Positions 1-7,050 of a stretch of DNA of 25,290 bases are shown here, one piece after another. The notes beneath the pieces are model-generated. The model worked only from the letters and a program-made list of their open reading frames with translations. It had not been told where the DNA came from and ran no database searches. Made by a program: the position numbers and the translations under genes. The stretch comes from a virus: positions 1 through 25,290 of the IMG/VR virus record IMGVR_UViG_3300047317_000531. One strand, given 5' to 3'. Each line of letters begins with the position of its first letter. The first letter of the stretch is position 1.

Positions 1-492
1 GTGACCGTAGTTGCCAGCCGCAGAGGCGTGACCGTAGTTGCCCGTTGTGTGCTGACCATTCCCCTGAAGTCTGGCCTTTTCGGCTACCCACTTCACGGCT
101 CGTCGCGTCAGATCTCCGAGAGAAAGCTCAACATTGATGGTGATTTTGGCGGATGCCAGTTTGCTGTCTTCGCCTTCGCTGCCCTTGCTGATCTCGCCGC
201 CAGCGGTGACTTCGGCAAATCGACTTCCGATTGGCGCATAGTAATTCCAGGTGTCGAGCGGATGCTCACAGGAGTGAAATCCGCCGGAAGTACCGCAGCG
301 AACGACCTTGCCAGGGTGGATGTAAGTCCCGCCGATCTCGTATTGAAAGTCGCGGCATTTCCAGTCGGCGCCGAACCCCTTGAAGGTTGTCAGTTCTACG
401 GGGGAGGTTGTCAGCTCAGTCGGCGTCTCGACGACGGCGACAACGGCTTCGATTTCAGGCGCAGCAACGGTCTTCACGGCTCTTTTGGCCAT
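1..492 (-). CDS. DUF7666-like phage protein with C-terminal nonapeptide repeats (partial)
   Basis: The minus strand is open from an ATG at 492 to the left edge (164 codons, no stop), so the C-terminus is missing. The start is supported by GAGGAGAC just upstream. After a basic, Ala/Val-rich N-terminus (residues 1-35) comes a domain with GFGADWKCRDFQYEIGGTY, a second segment with GGFHSCEHPLD, and a strand-rich DSKLASAKITI segment. This is the pattern I associate with the DUF7666 family of phage proteins, which often end in GNYGxASAxG repeats. The same repeat appears here: GNYGH occurs twice, 9 residues apart, at the edge, and is visible in DNA as a 27-base period at 1-42. Molecular function is unknown. 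It is the most distal gene seen in the leftward operon. The long plus-strand frame over it is its shadow. Confidence 0.75.
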   Translation of the reverse strand, partial: MAKRAVKTVAAPEIEAVVAVVETPTELTTSPVELTTFKGFGADWKCRDFQYEIGGTYIHPGKVVRCGTSGGFHSCEHPLDTWNYYAPIGSRFAEVTAGGEISKGSEGEDSKLASAKITINVELSLGDLTRRAVKWVAEKARLQGNGQHTTGNYGHASAAGNYGH

Positions 493-574
493 AGGTTGGT
501 CTCCTCAGGTGTGGTGATTGGGTGATTGGTGAAACGCAGGCGAGGATGGTAACCCCGTCGGCGGTATTGTTCGA

Positions 575-1327
575 TTACTCTGCAGCTTCAGCGAACGATC
601 CGGGATATGCGCCCTCGGCGTCCTTAAGCTCATATCCATACTTCACGAACGCATCATGCAGTTTCGTGACGAGGTGATCAGGCATCTTCTCTCGCTCGGC
701 TTTGCATGTCGGCGTACGCCACCAGTTAGCCAAGTCTGCAACCGTCTTCTTCGATCGCATGATGCGATCAAGACGGACGTATTCGGGGCCATCGCCCGCG
801 ACTTGCTGGATCCTTGGCTTTGCCGCAGGCTTGACAGGTTCCGGCTGCTTGGCTTTGGCGGCAGCAGGACGTGGTGCGCCACGGATATAATCCCAAGGGC
901 TTGCCTGCCACTTCTTCCAGAATTTCTTGCCGTCTTTTTCGTAGAACTCGCATGGCACCCAAGGCGACTCGATGTCGTATAGGTAACGGCCAATGCCCCA
1001 CTTGACGGCGGCGCGCTTCAAACTGTCCGAGATCGCGCCCTTTTCAGCTTCGAAATCGCTGTCGCCGGCGCCGTCTGCTTTCGCGATCCACTCATTGCCG
1101 ACGCGGATGGACAAGTAGCAGACCGTGCGAGATCCGTGGAATTCGTAGCGGTCCTGCCAGTTCTCGGGACTGCACATTTCATCGAGGCGGTTCATCACGT
1201 CGCGCGCATCGATGTAGGCGAGGGCGAGAGCTTTATCGCCATCCCTGGTCATGTTCTGTGCGCGCCAACTGATGACGTCGCGCGGAAACTCGTCGGATAG
1301 GCGCCGGATGTCTTCGATCGTCAACAT
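575..1327 (-). CDS. Rad52/Rad22-type single-strand annealing protein
   Basis: A 250-residue protein. Residues 32-63 (DKALALAYIDARDVMNRLDE, then CSPENWQDRY) and about 85-115 (AKADGAGDSDFEAEKGAISD, then LKRAAVKWGIGRYLY) match the conserved annealing core of the Rad52/Rad22 family. Phage members anneal complementary single strands during recombination-dependent replication or repair. A Pro/Ala/Lys linker (about 150-172) leads to a C-terminal tail of unknown role. The ATG at 1327 overlaps the TGA of the upstream gene by one base, so translation is probably coupled. A GTG one codon earlier is possible but less likely. It sits in the leftward operon, while a Sak4-like ATPase lies in the rightward one. 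Family assignment is strong; partners are inferred. Confidence 0.85.
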   Translation of the reverse strand: MLTIEDIRRLSDEFPRDVISWRAQNMTRDGDKALALAYIDARDVMNRLDEMCSPENWQDRYEFHGSRTVCYLSIRVGNEWIAKADGAGDSDFEAEKGAISDSLKRAAVKWGIGRYLYDIESPWVPCEFYEKDGKKFWKKWQASPWDYIRGAPRPAAAKAKQPEPVKPAAKPRIQQVAGDGPEYVRLDRIMRSKKTVADLANWWRTPTCKAEREKMPDHLVTKLHDAFVKYGYELKDAEGAYPGSFAEAAE

Positions 1328-2184
1328 CACAGCACCTTTTCCTCGACGATGGTGAACCCAGGGATTTCGCGCTTGCCGGAGGCAGAGCGGACTTCCTTTG
1401 TGGCGAGCTCGAGAATGAACGCCATCAGATCCTCATTGCGCTCCTTCCACACCCACGCGGCAGCAAGCTTGGCGTCGACCAGTTGCGGCGTGCGAATGGT
1501 GCGCAGGCTTGTCGCACGCTCTTGACCTTTCGCATGCGCCTTCGAATTCTCGGCGCGTGTCGCCGTAGTGCTGGCTTGCCTCGCGACCTGGACAAGGGTT
1601 TCCGCCTCTTCGCGCTGTGCGAGGTTGGCGGGGTCGCGTTGGCGCATGGCCTCCATTGCCTCGTTGTGCAGGCGGTCAGCTTCTTCGCGGGCAAGACGTG
1701 CCGTTTCCTGTTGCTGTCGGTCGAGCTCGAGAAGGTATGGCCGCAGCGCGTCGTTGCAGGCCTTCTCAGCGCGGATAGCGATCCCGACGACGGTCTTGTT
1801 GTTGCCGATAAGCTCGTTGTAGCGCGCCTGGATCTCCTTGACGGTATCCTGATGCGGCGTGATCTCCTTCACGCGGATATCCTCGGCTGCCGCGGTGGCA
1901 GCCTTGATCGCGCTTTTCAACGTGTTGATTGCGTCTGCCTGGTCCTGATGTTCGACGGGCGTGCCGTCAAGCCAGAGCTTTGCCTCTTCATAGAGGTCGA
2001 CGATATTCACGCGCACGGCATCAAATGCTGCCGCAAACGGATCGATAGGCGCGGTCAGCAGGCCGATCGCGACCGCGGCGTTTGCGTCTACGGCAACATC
2101 GATCGGCGTTTCTTCCGGAGGATTGTTTCCGCCGATTATCGCGCGGGGGTTTTGCGTCGAGATAGTCTTCGTCATCACGTTCAT
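1327..2184 (-). CDS. Coiled-coil phage protein of unknown function
   Basis: A 285-residue acidic protein starting MNVMTKT. A GAGGTG ribosome-binding site lies six bases before the ATG at 2184; the frame extends further upstream without a better start. After a Pro-rich N-terminus containing GGNNPPEE, residues 50-150 are helical, and about 140-215 form a charged Gln/Glu/Arg/Ala-rich segment (ELDRQQQETARLAREEADRL) that should be a coiled coil. The C-terminus has an aromatic AAWVWKERNEDLM patch. I do not recognise an enzyme motif. Its one-base overlap with the Rad52-like gene suggests that the two products are made together, possibly as a recombination accessory; that role is inference only. Confidence 0.7.
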   Translation of the reverse strand: MNVMTKTISTQNPRAIIGGNNPPEETPIDVAVDANAAVAIGLLTAPIDPFAAAFDAVRVNIVDLYEEAKLWLDGTPVEHQDQADAINTLKSAIKAATAAAEDIRVKEITPHQDTVKEIQARYNELIGNNKTVVGIAIRAEKACNDALRPYLLELDRQQQETARLAREEADRLHNEAMEAMRQRDPANLAQREEAETLVQVARQASTTATRAENSKAHAKGQERATSLRTIRTPQLVDAKLAAAWVWKERNEDLMAFILELATKEVRSASGKREIPGFTIVEEKVL

Positions 2185-2258
2185 TGCATGCACCTCACTG
2201 ATTTGAGAAATGGAGATCCAGCGTCCCGGCGCAGCGAATGCGCCAGAACTTCGCGTGG

Positions 2259-2567
2259 TCAGGAGACCAATTGGAGGCGAGGGCGAGAGACGCGCTGAGA
2301 CGCCCATTCGAGCGCCGCGTGGCGGCCGTACGTGGTCTTGTCGTCTTCGATGACCTTCGCGATGCGCTTGAACAGTTCGCCCTCGAAACCGCTGGCGCTG
2401 TTCACCGAGCTCGGCCGGCGCAAGACTGCGCCACCGTCAAGGCGGATCAACGAGACGTAGAAATCGCCGTCTCGATTATCCTTGAGCGTAGCGACGCCGT
2501 AGAGCAGGAGACCAACATCATCTTTGTCACAGACCGGGATCTGCAGTTCATCGAAGAGGAAATCCAT
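2259..2567 (-). CDS. Hypothetical phage protein, 102 aa
   Basis: The start at 2567 (MDFLFDELQIPV) is preferred because AGGGAA lies just upstream. The longer frame to 2654 gives a basic, low-complexity N-terminus that overlaps the neighbouring micro-gene. The protein is acidic at first, has a central beta-like segment (DVGLLLYGVATLKDN, DGDFYVSLIRLDGG) and a basic C-terminus. No known domain was recognised. It lies 10 bases after the micro membrane gene and 74 bases before the coiled-coil gene, in the same leftward operon. Confidence 0.6.
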   Translation of the reverse strand: MDFLFDELQIPVCDKDDVGLLLYGVATLKDNRDGDFYVSLIRLDGGAVLRRPSSVNSASGFEGELFKRIAKVIEDDKTTYGRHAALEWASQRVSRPRLQLVS

Positions 2568-2577
2568 GACCGGTTCC

Positions 2578-2682
2578 CTAAGAAAGGTGCGAAGCGTAAG
2601 TCGCCCACATCGTGACAGCGGCGACGAATGCCGCGAGCGCGATGCCAGCGGCAACGTCCTCGAGAAAATCGCGAAGCGTCAT
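2578..2682 (-). CDS. Micro membrane protein, 34 aa
   Basis: A short frame starting MTLRDFLEDVAAGIA and ending ASHLS, with one continuous hydrophobic stretch (about residues 11-27, AGIALAAFVAAVTMWAT) that could span the membrane once. Its ATG (2682-2680) overlaps the TGA of the upstream gene as ATGA, typical of coupled phage genes, and it fills the gap between two otherwise well-spaced genes. No function is assigned. The evidence is the overlap, the packing and the coherent hydrophobic segment; without homologues it remains tentative. Confidence 0.5.
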   Translation of the reverse strand: MTLRDFLEDVAAGIALAAFVAAVTMWATYASHLS

Positions 2683-3047
2683 GGTGCGTCACCCCCGAAC
2701 AAAACATCGCCGGGCTCGTAGCCGTCACCGACAGAAACCCTGAGTGCGAAGACGTCAAAGCGACGGCCAGTCAGGCCGTGCAGACGCTCCGCCTCGGTAA
2801 TTGCGGACTCCTCGGAGGGGTGCTCGAACGGCATGCGGCCGGCCAAGATCGCGCCAGTCTTGATGCGACCGGTGCGACGACCGCGACCAAATACGAAAAA
2901 GCCACCGCCAACTTTTTCATTGCGGCGTGGCTTGCTGTGGCCCTTGGATTTGTGGTCTGGCTTCGCAAAAGGCTCGGCGCTGGCAGCTGCAGCTGCGGTG
3001 GGCACGTATTCTTCGTCGAGAATGATATGCTGTGGTCTGATGTTCAT
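2679..3047 (-). CDS. Hypothetical phage protein, first gene of the leftward operon
   Basis: A 122-residue protein beginning MNIRPQHIILDEEYVPT. GAGGAGAC lies just before the ATG at 3047, the same ribosome-binding motif that precedes many genes in this window. The N-terminal third is Ala/Lys-rich and basic; a GGGFFVFGRGRRTGRIKTG segment follows, and the C-terminus (about 70-122, EESAITEAERLHGLTGRRFD, then VFALRVSVGDGYEPGDVLF) resembles the short helical and beta tail found in other phage early proteins. A similar A-E-A-E-R-L segment followed by FGVF occurs at the C-terminus of the 5737-6795 protein here. Function unknown. Confidence 0.65.
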   Translation of the reverse strand: MNIRPQHIILDEEYVPTAAAAASAEPFAKPDHKSKGHSKPRRNEKVGGGFFVFGRGRRTGRIKTGAILAGRMPFEHPSEESAITEAERLHGLTGRRFDVFALRVSVGDGYEPGDVLFGGDAP

Positions 3048-3110
3048 GACCGTCTCCTCAAGTGCTGCGCAACGGCAGCGTGGTGTCGGCCAGGGTGCGG
3101 CCGTGAGGAG

Positions 3111-3139
3111 AGCGTATGCCTACCATTTTACAATGTCAA
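3111..3139 (-). promoter_or_regulatory. Predicted promoter of the leftward operon
   Basis: On the minus strand TTGACA (3139-3134) is followed after 17 bases by TACGCT (3116-3111), giving a consensus -35 and a weak -10. Transcription would start about 60 bases before the ATG at 3047. The promoter is embedded in the inverted repeat at 3121-3152, so a bound repressor should block it. Confidence 0.6.
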
Positions 3140-3152
3140 CGACAAAATGGTA
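3121..3152. promoter_or_regulatory. Operator-like inverted repeat over the leftward promoter
   Basis: Arms TACCATTTT (3121-3129) and AAAATGGTA (3144-3152) are perfect inverted copies separated by 14 bases that include the -35 box. The site lies directly after the stop codon of the S24 repressor at 3157-3918, which is its most likely ligand. Looser TTACCA-like half sites also appear upstream of that repressor gene (about 3950 and 4003). Confidence 0.55.
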
Positions 3153-3156
3153 AAAT

Positions 3157-3918
3157 TTAATATTTGCCCGCCAGAACGATTGGATGGATGCTTACCACTT
3201 CATCGCGTTCAAAGCTTAATTGTGATTCTGGATTATATTGACGCAGAGTTAGCTTATTGCCAGACCAACCAACGAACTCCTTGATATAGCCGCGCGGTGG
3301 CGCGTCTTCTTCATCAGGATGGATCTGAACAATAACATCGTCGCCACGACGAGGCGGCTTCCCAGGATGGATAAATACAGTTTCTCCGGGCCGATATCGC
3401 GGCGACATGGATTCGCCGTTCACAAACGCAGCATAGGCCCCAGATACATTCTCCAATGAAGGCGGGCAGGCGACGTAATCCAGAATCGTCCCGTTGAAGA
3501 TAAAGTCGCCATTGGTGCCCCCGGCGGCTTCCCCAAGAACCGGCAATAACTTGCCGAGACGTGTCGGTTGCTGCAACTTGGTGGGATCAATTCGTGCATT
3601 TGGGCCAAAAATTTCATCTATCGTCGATAGATCCTCCTTCCGGCGGCGCAATTGTTCCGACGTGACGGGAATGATGCTTCGAGGCAAACGCGTTGTTTTT
3701 CCAGACTCTCGTCCAGCCTCAATCATCAGTTCACGCATGACTGCTTCTGGAATCTGCAACTCACGCGCTATTTCACGCCACTTACGAGGCGCAGCAACAT
3801 CACCACTAAAGAGCGCGCTAATGCTCTGTTGCAACATCCCAGTGCGATCGGCCAGGTCTGTCTGGCTTATTCCAAGCTCGGCGGCCTTCGTCGACAGCAG
3901 GTCAGAAAGTCGGCTCAT
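3157..3918 (-). CDS. cI-type phage repressor: HTH plus S24 self-cleaving domain
   Basis: A 253-residue protein. The N-terminal HTH (about residues 14-37, ELGISQTDLADRTGMLQQSI) is of the XRE type. The C-terminal half is a LexA/CI-like peptidase S24 domain with FVNGESMSPRYRPGE (nucleophile Ser near residue 170) and GYIKEFVGW (general-base Lys near 213), so RecA-stimulated autocleavage should be possible. The ATG at 3918 has GAGGAC seven bases upstream; a TTG five codons earlier lies on that motif and is rejected. It should maintain lysogeny and release it on DNA damage. The operator just beyond its stop codon and TTACCA-like half sites before it fit control of the leftward operon and of itself. 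Confidence 0.85.
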   Translation of the reverse strand: MSRLSDLLSTKAAELGISQTDLADRTGMLQQSISALFSGDVAAPRKWREIARELQIPEAVMRELMIEAGRESGKTTRLPRSIIPVTSEQLRRRKEDLSTIDEIFGPNARIDPTKLQQPTRLGKLLPVLGEAAGGTNGDFIFNGTILDYVACPPSLENVSGAYAAFVNGESMSPRYRPGETVFIHPGKPPRRGDDVIVQIHPDEEDAPPRGYIKEFVGWSGNKLTLRQYNPESQLSFERDEVVSIHPIVLAGKY

Positions 3919-4170
3919 TAAATAAGTCCTCAATTTATCAACTACTTACCAATTAATCGCACAATATACAAACAATTTTATTGACTGCTAAGAATTGTAG
4001 ATGGTAATGTTGAAATTGTAAACAACGCAGATGATTTGAGAGTACAGCGTTAAAACAGAAAATTACCGGCGCAGGGCGTGCCGGCCAAGGGAGTAGAAAA
4101 CGATGCGTCATAATATGGATCAGGCTGGAAGAAGAGTTGAAGCGAAAGGTCGGGACCCGCCGAGAAGAAG
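3919..4170. other. AT-rich intergenic control region upstream of the S24 repressor
   Basis: This stretch is much more AT-rich than its surroundings. It should contain the repressor promoter on the minus strand and a divergent plus-strand start feeding the terminator at 4171-4205. TTACCA-type half sites are at about 3948-3953 and, inverted, at about 4002-4008. A 39-codon plus-strand frame (4103-4222, preceded by AAGGGAG) runs through the terminator and is not annotated as a gene. Confidence 0.4.
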
Positions 4171-4205
4171 ACGCTGGCCGCAGATAATGCGGCTGGCGTT
4201 TTTTG
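4171..4205 (+). terminator. Strong intrinsic terminator in the immunity region
   Basis: ACGCTGGCCGCA (4171-4182), a GATAA loop and TGCGGCTGGCGT (4188-4199) form a 12-bp stem with two G-U pairs, followed directly by six T (4199-4204). It faces plus-strand transcription starting downstream of the S24 repressor promoter region, so it would end a transcript of roughly 200 bases or less. Confidence 0.75.
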
Positions 4206-4231
4206 TGTTCTGCATGAAGTAGAAGCACCAA

Positions 4232-4311
4232 TTCCCCGCGACGACCCGAAGGCCGGCACCACCCGCTTAGCGTCGTGGGGAAATCAGTTCGTACTATCTC
4301 GGGGAGGAGAC
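4232..4311 (+). promoter_or_regulatory. Orphan hairpin plus GAGGAGAC leader without a start codon
   Basis: TTCCCCGCGACG (4232-4243) pairs with CGTCGTGGGGAA (4271-4282), with one G-U pair. A GGGGAGGAGAC motif follows at 4301-4311. This is the arrangement that precedes several real genes in the window, but the next bases are tagcTGACG where tagcATG would be expected, so no start codon is in place. It could be a relic of a lost gene or a non-coding structured element. Confidence 0.4.
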
Positions 4312-4380
4312 TAGCTGACGCTGGTCAGACCCGGAGTTCCATATCGCCACCACAGCGACGTCGGGTGTCTACCAACATTC

Positions 4381-4392
4381 GACAAATTTGTC
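4381..4392. promoter_or_regulatory. Palindromic operator copy, ACAAATTTGT family
   Basis: GACAAATTTGTC is a perfect 12-base palindrome. With the next bases it shares ACAAATTTGTCAAGGC with the copy at 5098. It lies just beyond the 3' end of the second repressor gene and may be an auxiliary operator. Confidence 0.55.
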
Positions 4393-4422
4393 AAGGCCGC
4401 ATGGTCACCAAACCTGCGCGCT

Positions 4423-5049
4423 TTACGAAGCAACTCTCTCTGAGAGAACGATGACATGCACAGCTTCAATATCCCGTATCGTCATCGACCCGCCGGTCAA
4501 CCGCTCGATGATCGCAGAGTTGCCATCAATCGAAGCCAGGCGACCAAGCCACGCGACGCCACCCTTGGCGTGGACGATCACTTCGTTGCCAACCTTTGGC
4601 CAGACGGATGGGTCTATCCATGCCTTCGTGCCGACGAGGAGGGCGGGCTCCATCACTTTCGTATCTATCAGAATGCAGTAGCGACCTTCTGGAATGCGCT
4701 TGCGGCCCACATTGAACGCTTCAAATGCATATTTGCCCTCTTTGCGATCCGAAACGCGACCGTAGACACGCGCCGTCGCAAGGGCGCCAACTCTCGGAAT
4801 TTTGGATGTTCCAGCAGATTCGGTTGCCTCGTCGACGAGCTCGCGCACCATGTCGGTCGAGATGCTGAGGAATTGCCCGATGCTCGCAAACATGTGGGGT
4901 CGCGGCAGGCTGCCCATTTTCCACCGGCTGAATGTCTGCTGAAGCCAATTATGGTTTTCGGCAATCTCTCGATCGGTCAGCCCACGCTTGGTCTGCTCGT
5001 TCGTGAGCATTTGCGCGAAGCGCGATTTGCCAGTCGAGCGCGACGCCAT
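4423..5049 (-). CDS. Second repressor: HTH plus inactive S24-like domain
   Basis: A 208-residue protein starting MASRSTGKSRFAQML. The ATG at 5049 has AAGGTG upstream; the ATG at 5088 would lie in the promoter region. The N-terminus holds a HTH (GLTDREIAENHNWLQQTFSR, about 25-45). The C-terminus follows the S24 fold (EGRYCILIDTKVMEPALLVG, then IDPSVWPKVGNEVIV and GGVAWLGRL). The usual nucleophile Ser before MEP is Val (near residue 132), and the Lys strand reads AWLGRL without Lys. So I predict a repressor fold that cannot cleave itself. Operators of the ACAAATTTGT family flank the gene (4381 and 5098), and two more lie at 14923 and 23422. It may act as a Cro-like or second immunity regulator; the target assignment is inferred from position. 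Confidence 0.75.
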   Translation of the reverse strand: MASRSTGKSRFAQMLTNEQTKRGLTDREIAENHNWLQQTFSRWKMGSLPRPHMFASIGQFLSISTDMVRELVDEATESAGTSKIPRVGALATARVYGRVSDRKEGKYAFEAFNVGRKRIPEGRYCILIDTKVMEPALLVGTKAWIDPSVWPKVGNEVIVHAKGGVAWLGRLASIDGNSAIIERLTGGSMTIRDIEAVHVIVLSERVAS

Positions 5050-5071
5050 TTCACACCTTGCCCAGGAGGTC

Positions 5072-5112
5072 TTGTTTACACTACACATTGACTTATTACA
5101 AATTTGTCAAGG
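5072..5112. promoter_or_regulatory. Divergent promoter/operator between second repressor and rightward operon
   Basis: The operator core ACAAATTTGT is at 5098-5107. On the minus strand TTGACA (5110-5105) overlaps the core and could be the -35 of the repressor gene. On the plus strand TTGTTT (5072-5077) followed after 16 bases by TATTAC (5094-5099) is a possible promoter for the rightward operon. The -10 assignments are tentative. Confidence 0.5.
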
Positions 5113-5174
5113 CGTCAACCAACGCCAGGCAATGACGGTTTCGGCCGCAATCACCACCAGCATGAGGAGATATG

Positions 5175-5438
5175 ATGGACAACAGCGTGCATGACATAAC
5201 CCGAGCGCTCAGAGAAGAGGGGCTTTCCCTTCGAGCGATCGGCGAGAAACTAGGCGTAAGCCATCAGACGGTTTATTTCCGTCTCGGCGGCAGCCGCACA
5301 CCGCTCCGCAAGGCGCCTCGCGTTGCAGCCAATGACAACAAGACAATCAAGATGATGCCTCACAACGGCGGTTGCTCGACGACCAGCGGCAAGCTGCCGG
5401 TGAGCGTGGCCCGCACTGCAGAGCAGGTGGCGGCGTGA
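5175..5438 (+). CDS. Small HTH DNA-binding protein, first gene of the rightward operon
   Basis: An 87-residue protein (MDNSVHDITRALREEG...). The segment GLSLRAIGEKLGVSHQTVYF (about 17-36) is a clear helix-turn-helix of the resolvase/Hin or sigma-4 kind. GAGGAGA is followed by two adjacent ATG codons; the second, at 5175, has the better spacing. The rest is basic and Ser/Thr-rich, with AANDN at about residue 53 and a QVAA end. As the first rightward gene it could be an early transcription regulator, but nothing in the sequence identifies its target. The next gene begins at its stop codon (GTGA). Confidence 0.7.
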   Translation: MDNSVHDITRALREEGLSLRAIGEKLGVSHQTVYFRLGGSRTPLRKAPRVAANDNKTIKMMPHNGGCSTTSGKLPVSVARTAEQVAA

Positions 5439-5737
5439 CGGATGCTTGCGACGATTGCGGCCGTATTTTTTACGCGTACGGCGACCGCGTGCGGCTCGTG
5501 CAGAACCATCTTCTGACCGGCCAAGTCATCGGCGAGATGGATTGGCACGGCAAATACAACGTCCGTCTCGGCGGTACCGTCACCGCGGCATGGTTTGAAG
5601 AGTGCGAGCTCGAACCTGATCCGGAATTCTACGAACCGGGAGGCGCTGCAAGGCCACCTGTTCCGGAGGAAGATTCCGCGAAGGACAACAACGTTATTTC
5701 GCTGGCCGAGCGCCGCGCGGTAGGAGGGATTCACTGA
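5435..5737 (+). CDS. Small SH3-like hypothetical protein
   Basis: A 100-residue protein from a GTG that overlaps the previous TGA; AGGTGG lies just upstream. It starts MTDACDDCGRIFYAYGDRVR and has a short beta-rich region (GDRVRLVQNHLLTGQVIGE, YNVRLGGTVTAAWF) like a KOW/SH3-type barrel, then an acidic, disordered tail ending in LAERRAVGGIH. CxxC is present but no second metal-binding pair, so a zinc site is doubtful. It sits before a larger SH3-repeat protein, with a one-base overlap. Function unknown. Confidence 0.6.
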   Translation: MTDACDDCGRIFYAYGDRVRLVQNHLLTGQVIGEMDWHGKYNVRLGGTVTAAWFEECELEPDPEFYEPGGAARPPVPEEDSAKDNNVISLAERRAVGGIH

Positions 5738-6795
5738 TGGGAAAGTTCAAAGTTGGGGATCGCGTGCGATGCGTGAAGCGCTACACAGGAGCGTTTACCG
5801 TCGGCAAAGAATACACCGTCGCATATTACGAGCCTGCCGAACATCGCATTGGTGTCGTAACCGCCGATCATGGTGACAACGACGGCATTGATGCCAGCTA
5901 TTTCGAACTCGCCGTCGCCAAGTGGGAGCATAAGGTCGGCGACCGAGTGCGGTCTCTGGTGAGCCCTGAAAAAGGAATCGGAACCATAGTGAAGAACGAA
6001 GCCGACGGCTTCAATTCGTATGGCCATACGATGGTGAAGTTCGACAACTGGCGTATGGGGCACAACGGCGTTGACTTGCTGGGCAATACCGGAGGCAGTC
6101 ACTGGCTAATCTACCCAAGCGAACTCGAACTCGTGCCGACCGTTGCAGACGCTGGCGGCGGCTTCAAGGCTGGCGACCGCATTCGATGCATCAGGAACCC
6201 GGCAGGCGAGCAATGCCTGATCGGCGACCAGTTCGTTGCAGTTGCGCGCGGCAAAGGGAGCGGCTTTGCATCATCCGTTCACTATACCAGCAAGGATGGC
6301 CGCAAGACCTGGCGCCCTGGTGAATATTTCGAGCTTGTCACTGCACCAGCCACCTTCACCATCGAATCCGGCAAGTTCTACAAGACCCGCGACGGCCGCA
6401 AGGTCGGGCCGATTGCGCTCGGCACAAGCGGTCCTCGTCATTGGATTGCACCCGTGATGGATGACGTCTACGCCTCATCTTGGTATCAGGACGGCGCATT
6501 CTATTCCGGAGAGCAATTCAGGCTAGATCTCGTCGCCGAATGGGGTGAAGAGCCAGCCGTAACCACGCCCGTCGCCGCCGTGCCAACCGCCATCGTCGCC
6601 GTGATCGAGGACGGCGTGCCTAAGCCCGCAACCAAGCCGTTCGTGCATACAACGGCAGAAGCCGCAACGGCAGAAGCGGAACGACTTGCACTTCTGCATG
6701 CCGGCTCCGAATTCGGCGTGTTCACGTTGGCGACCAGCCGCGTTGCGGACATCGTCAAGGAGACTGTGACTCGCACTGTGCTGCGCGCCGCCTAA
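5737..6795 (+). CDS. Repeated SH3-like barrel protein, 352 aa
   Basis: At least three related beta modules are visible: FKVGDRVRCVKRYTG (residue 4), HKVGDRVRSLVSPEKGIGTI (about 65) and FKAGDRIRCIRNPAGE (about 143), each followed by a strand-rich stretch and YFEL or SELELV. A fourth, more divergent module begins at about 208 (FTIESGKFYKTRDGRKVGPI). These resemble small KOW/Mib-type barrels that bind nucleic acid or protein, but I cannot name the ligand. The C-terminus (about 300-352) is a separate helical module with AEAERLALLHAGSEFGVFTL. AGGAGG precedes the ATG, which overlaps the previous stop by one base. Confidence 0.65.
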   Translation: MGKFKVGDRVRCVKRYTGAFTVGKEYTVAYYEPAEHRIGVVTADHGDNDGIDASYFELAVAKWEHKVGDRVRSLVSPEKGIGTIVKNEADGFNSYGHTMVKFDNWRMGHNGVDLLGNTGGSHWLIYPSELELVPTVADAGGGFKAGDRIRCIRNPAGEQCLIGDQFVAVARGKGSGFASSVHYTSKDGRKTWRPGEYFELVTAPATFTIESGKFYKTRDGRKVGPIALGTSGPRHWIAPVMDDVYASSWYQDGAFYSGEQFRLDLVAEWGEEPAVTTPVAAVPTAIVAVIEDGVPKPATKPFVHTTAEAATAEAERLALLHAGSEFGVFTLATSRVADIVKETVTRTVLRAA

Positions 6796-6822
6796 CGCCA
6801 CCACCAAACACACCACAGCAAC

Positions 6823-6847
6823 GCCGTGCGCCCACCAAGCGCACGGC
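6823..6847 (+). promoter_or_regulatory. Leader hairpin (9-bp stem, 7-base loop) before the 6862 gene
   Basis: GCCGTGCGC and GCGCACGGC pair perfectly around loop CCACCAA. The hairpin ends three bases before AGAGGAGAC, and CACCACA lies just upstream. It is one of five similar leaders; no T-run follows, so it is not a terminator. Confidence 0.6.
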
Positions 6848-6861
6848 CAGAGGAGACCATT

Positions 6862-7050
6862 ATGTCAAGACAGTCAGATCGCGCGAGAGCGCGACGTCAA
6901 GCCAAGATCGATACGGCAGGAAACTTTAAGCCCGGCTATCCAGCTGGCCGATACGTTCCCGTCATGGCGCGCGGCAAGACCTATGCGCCGAACGGCAAGC
7001 AAGAGGTCGCGCGCCGCCTGCGGCAGGCCATCCTACAGGCTGCAGCATGA
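6862..7050 (+). CDS. Small basic protein, 62 aa
   Basis: Starts MSRQSDRARARRQAK after AGAGGAGACCATT. Very rich in Arg/Lys, with GYPAGRYVPVMARGKTYAPN in the middle and a helical C-terminus (QEVARRLRQAILQAAA). It may bind nucleic acid through charge, but no family is recognised. Its stop overlaps the next ATG (ATGA). A longer frame from 6826 is rejected because it would be translated from within the leader hairpin. Confidence 0.6.
   Translation: MSRQSDRARARRQAKIDTAGNFKPGYPAGRYVPVMARGKTYAPNGKQEVARRLRQAILQAAA

Noticed and set aside
1-525. Long plus-strand frame of 174 codons
   Set aside because: It is antisense to the minus-strand DUF7666-like gene, which has a family pattern, tandem repeats and a GAGGAGAC ribosome-binding site.
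4103-4222. 39-codon plus-strand frame with an AAGGGAG site
   Set aside because: It runs straight through a strong intrinsic terminator and has an Arg-rich, unremarkable translation.
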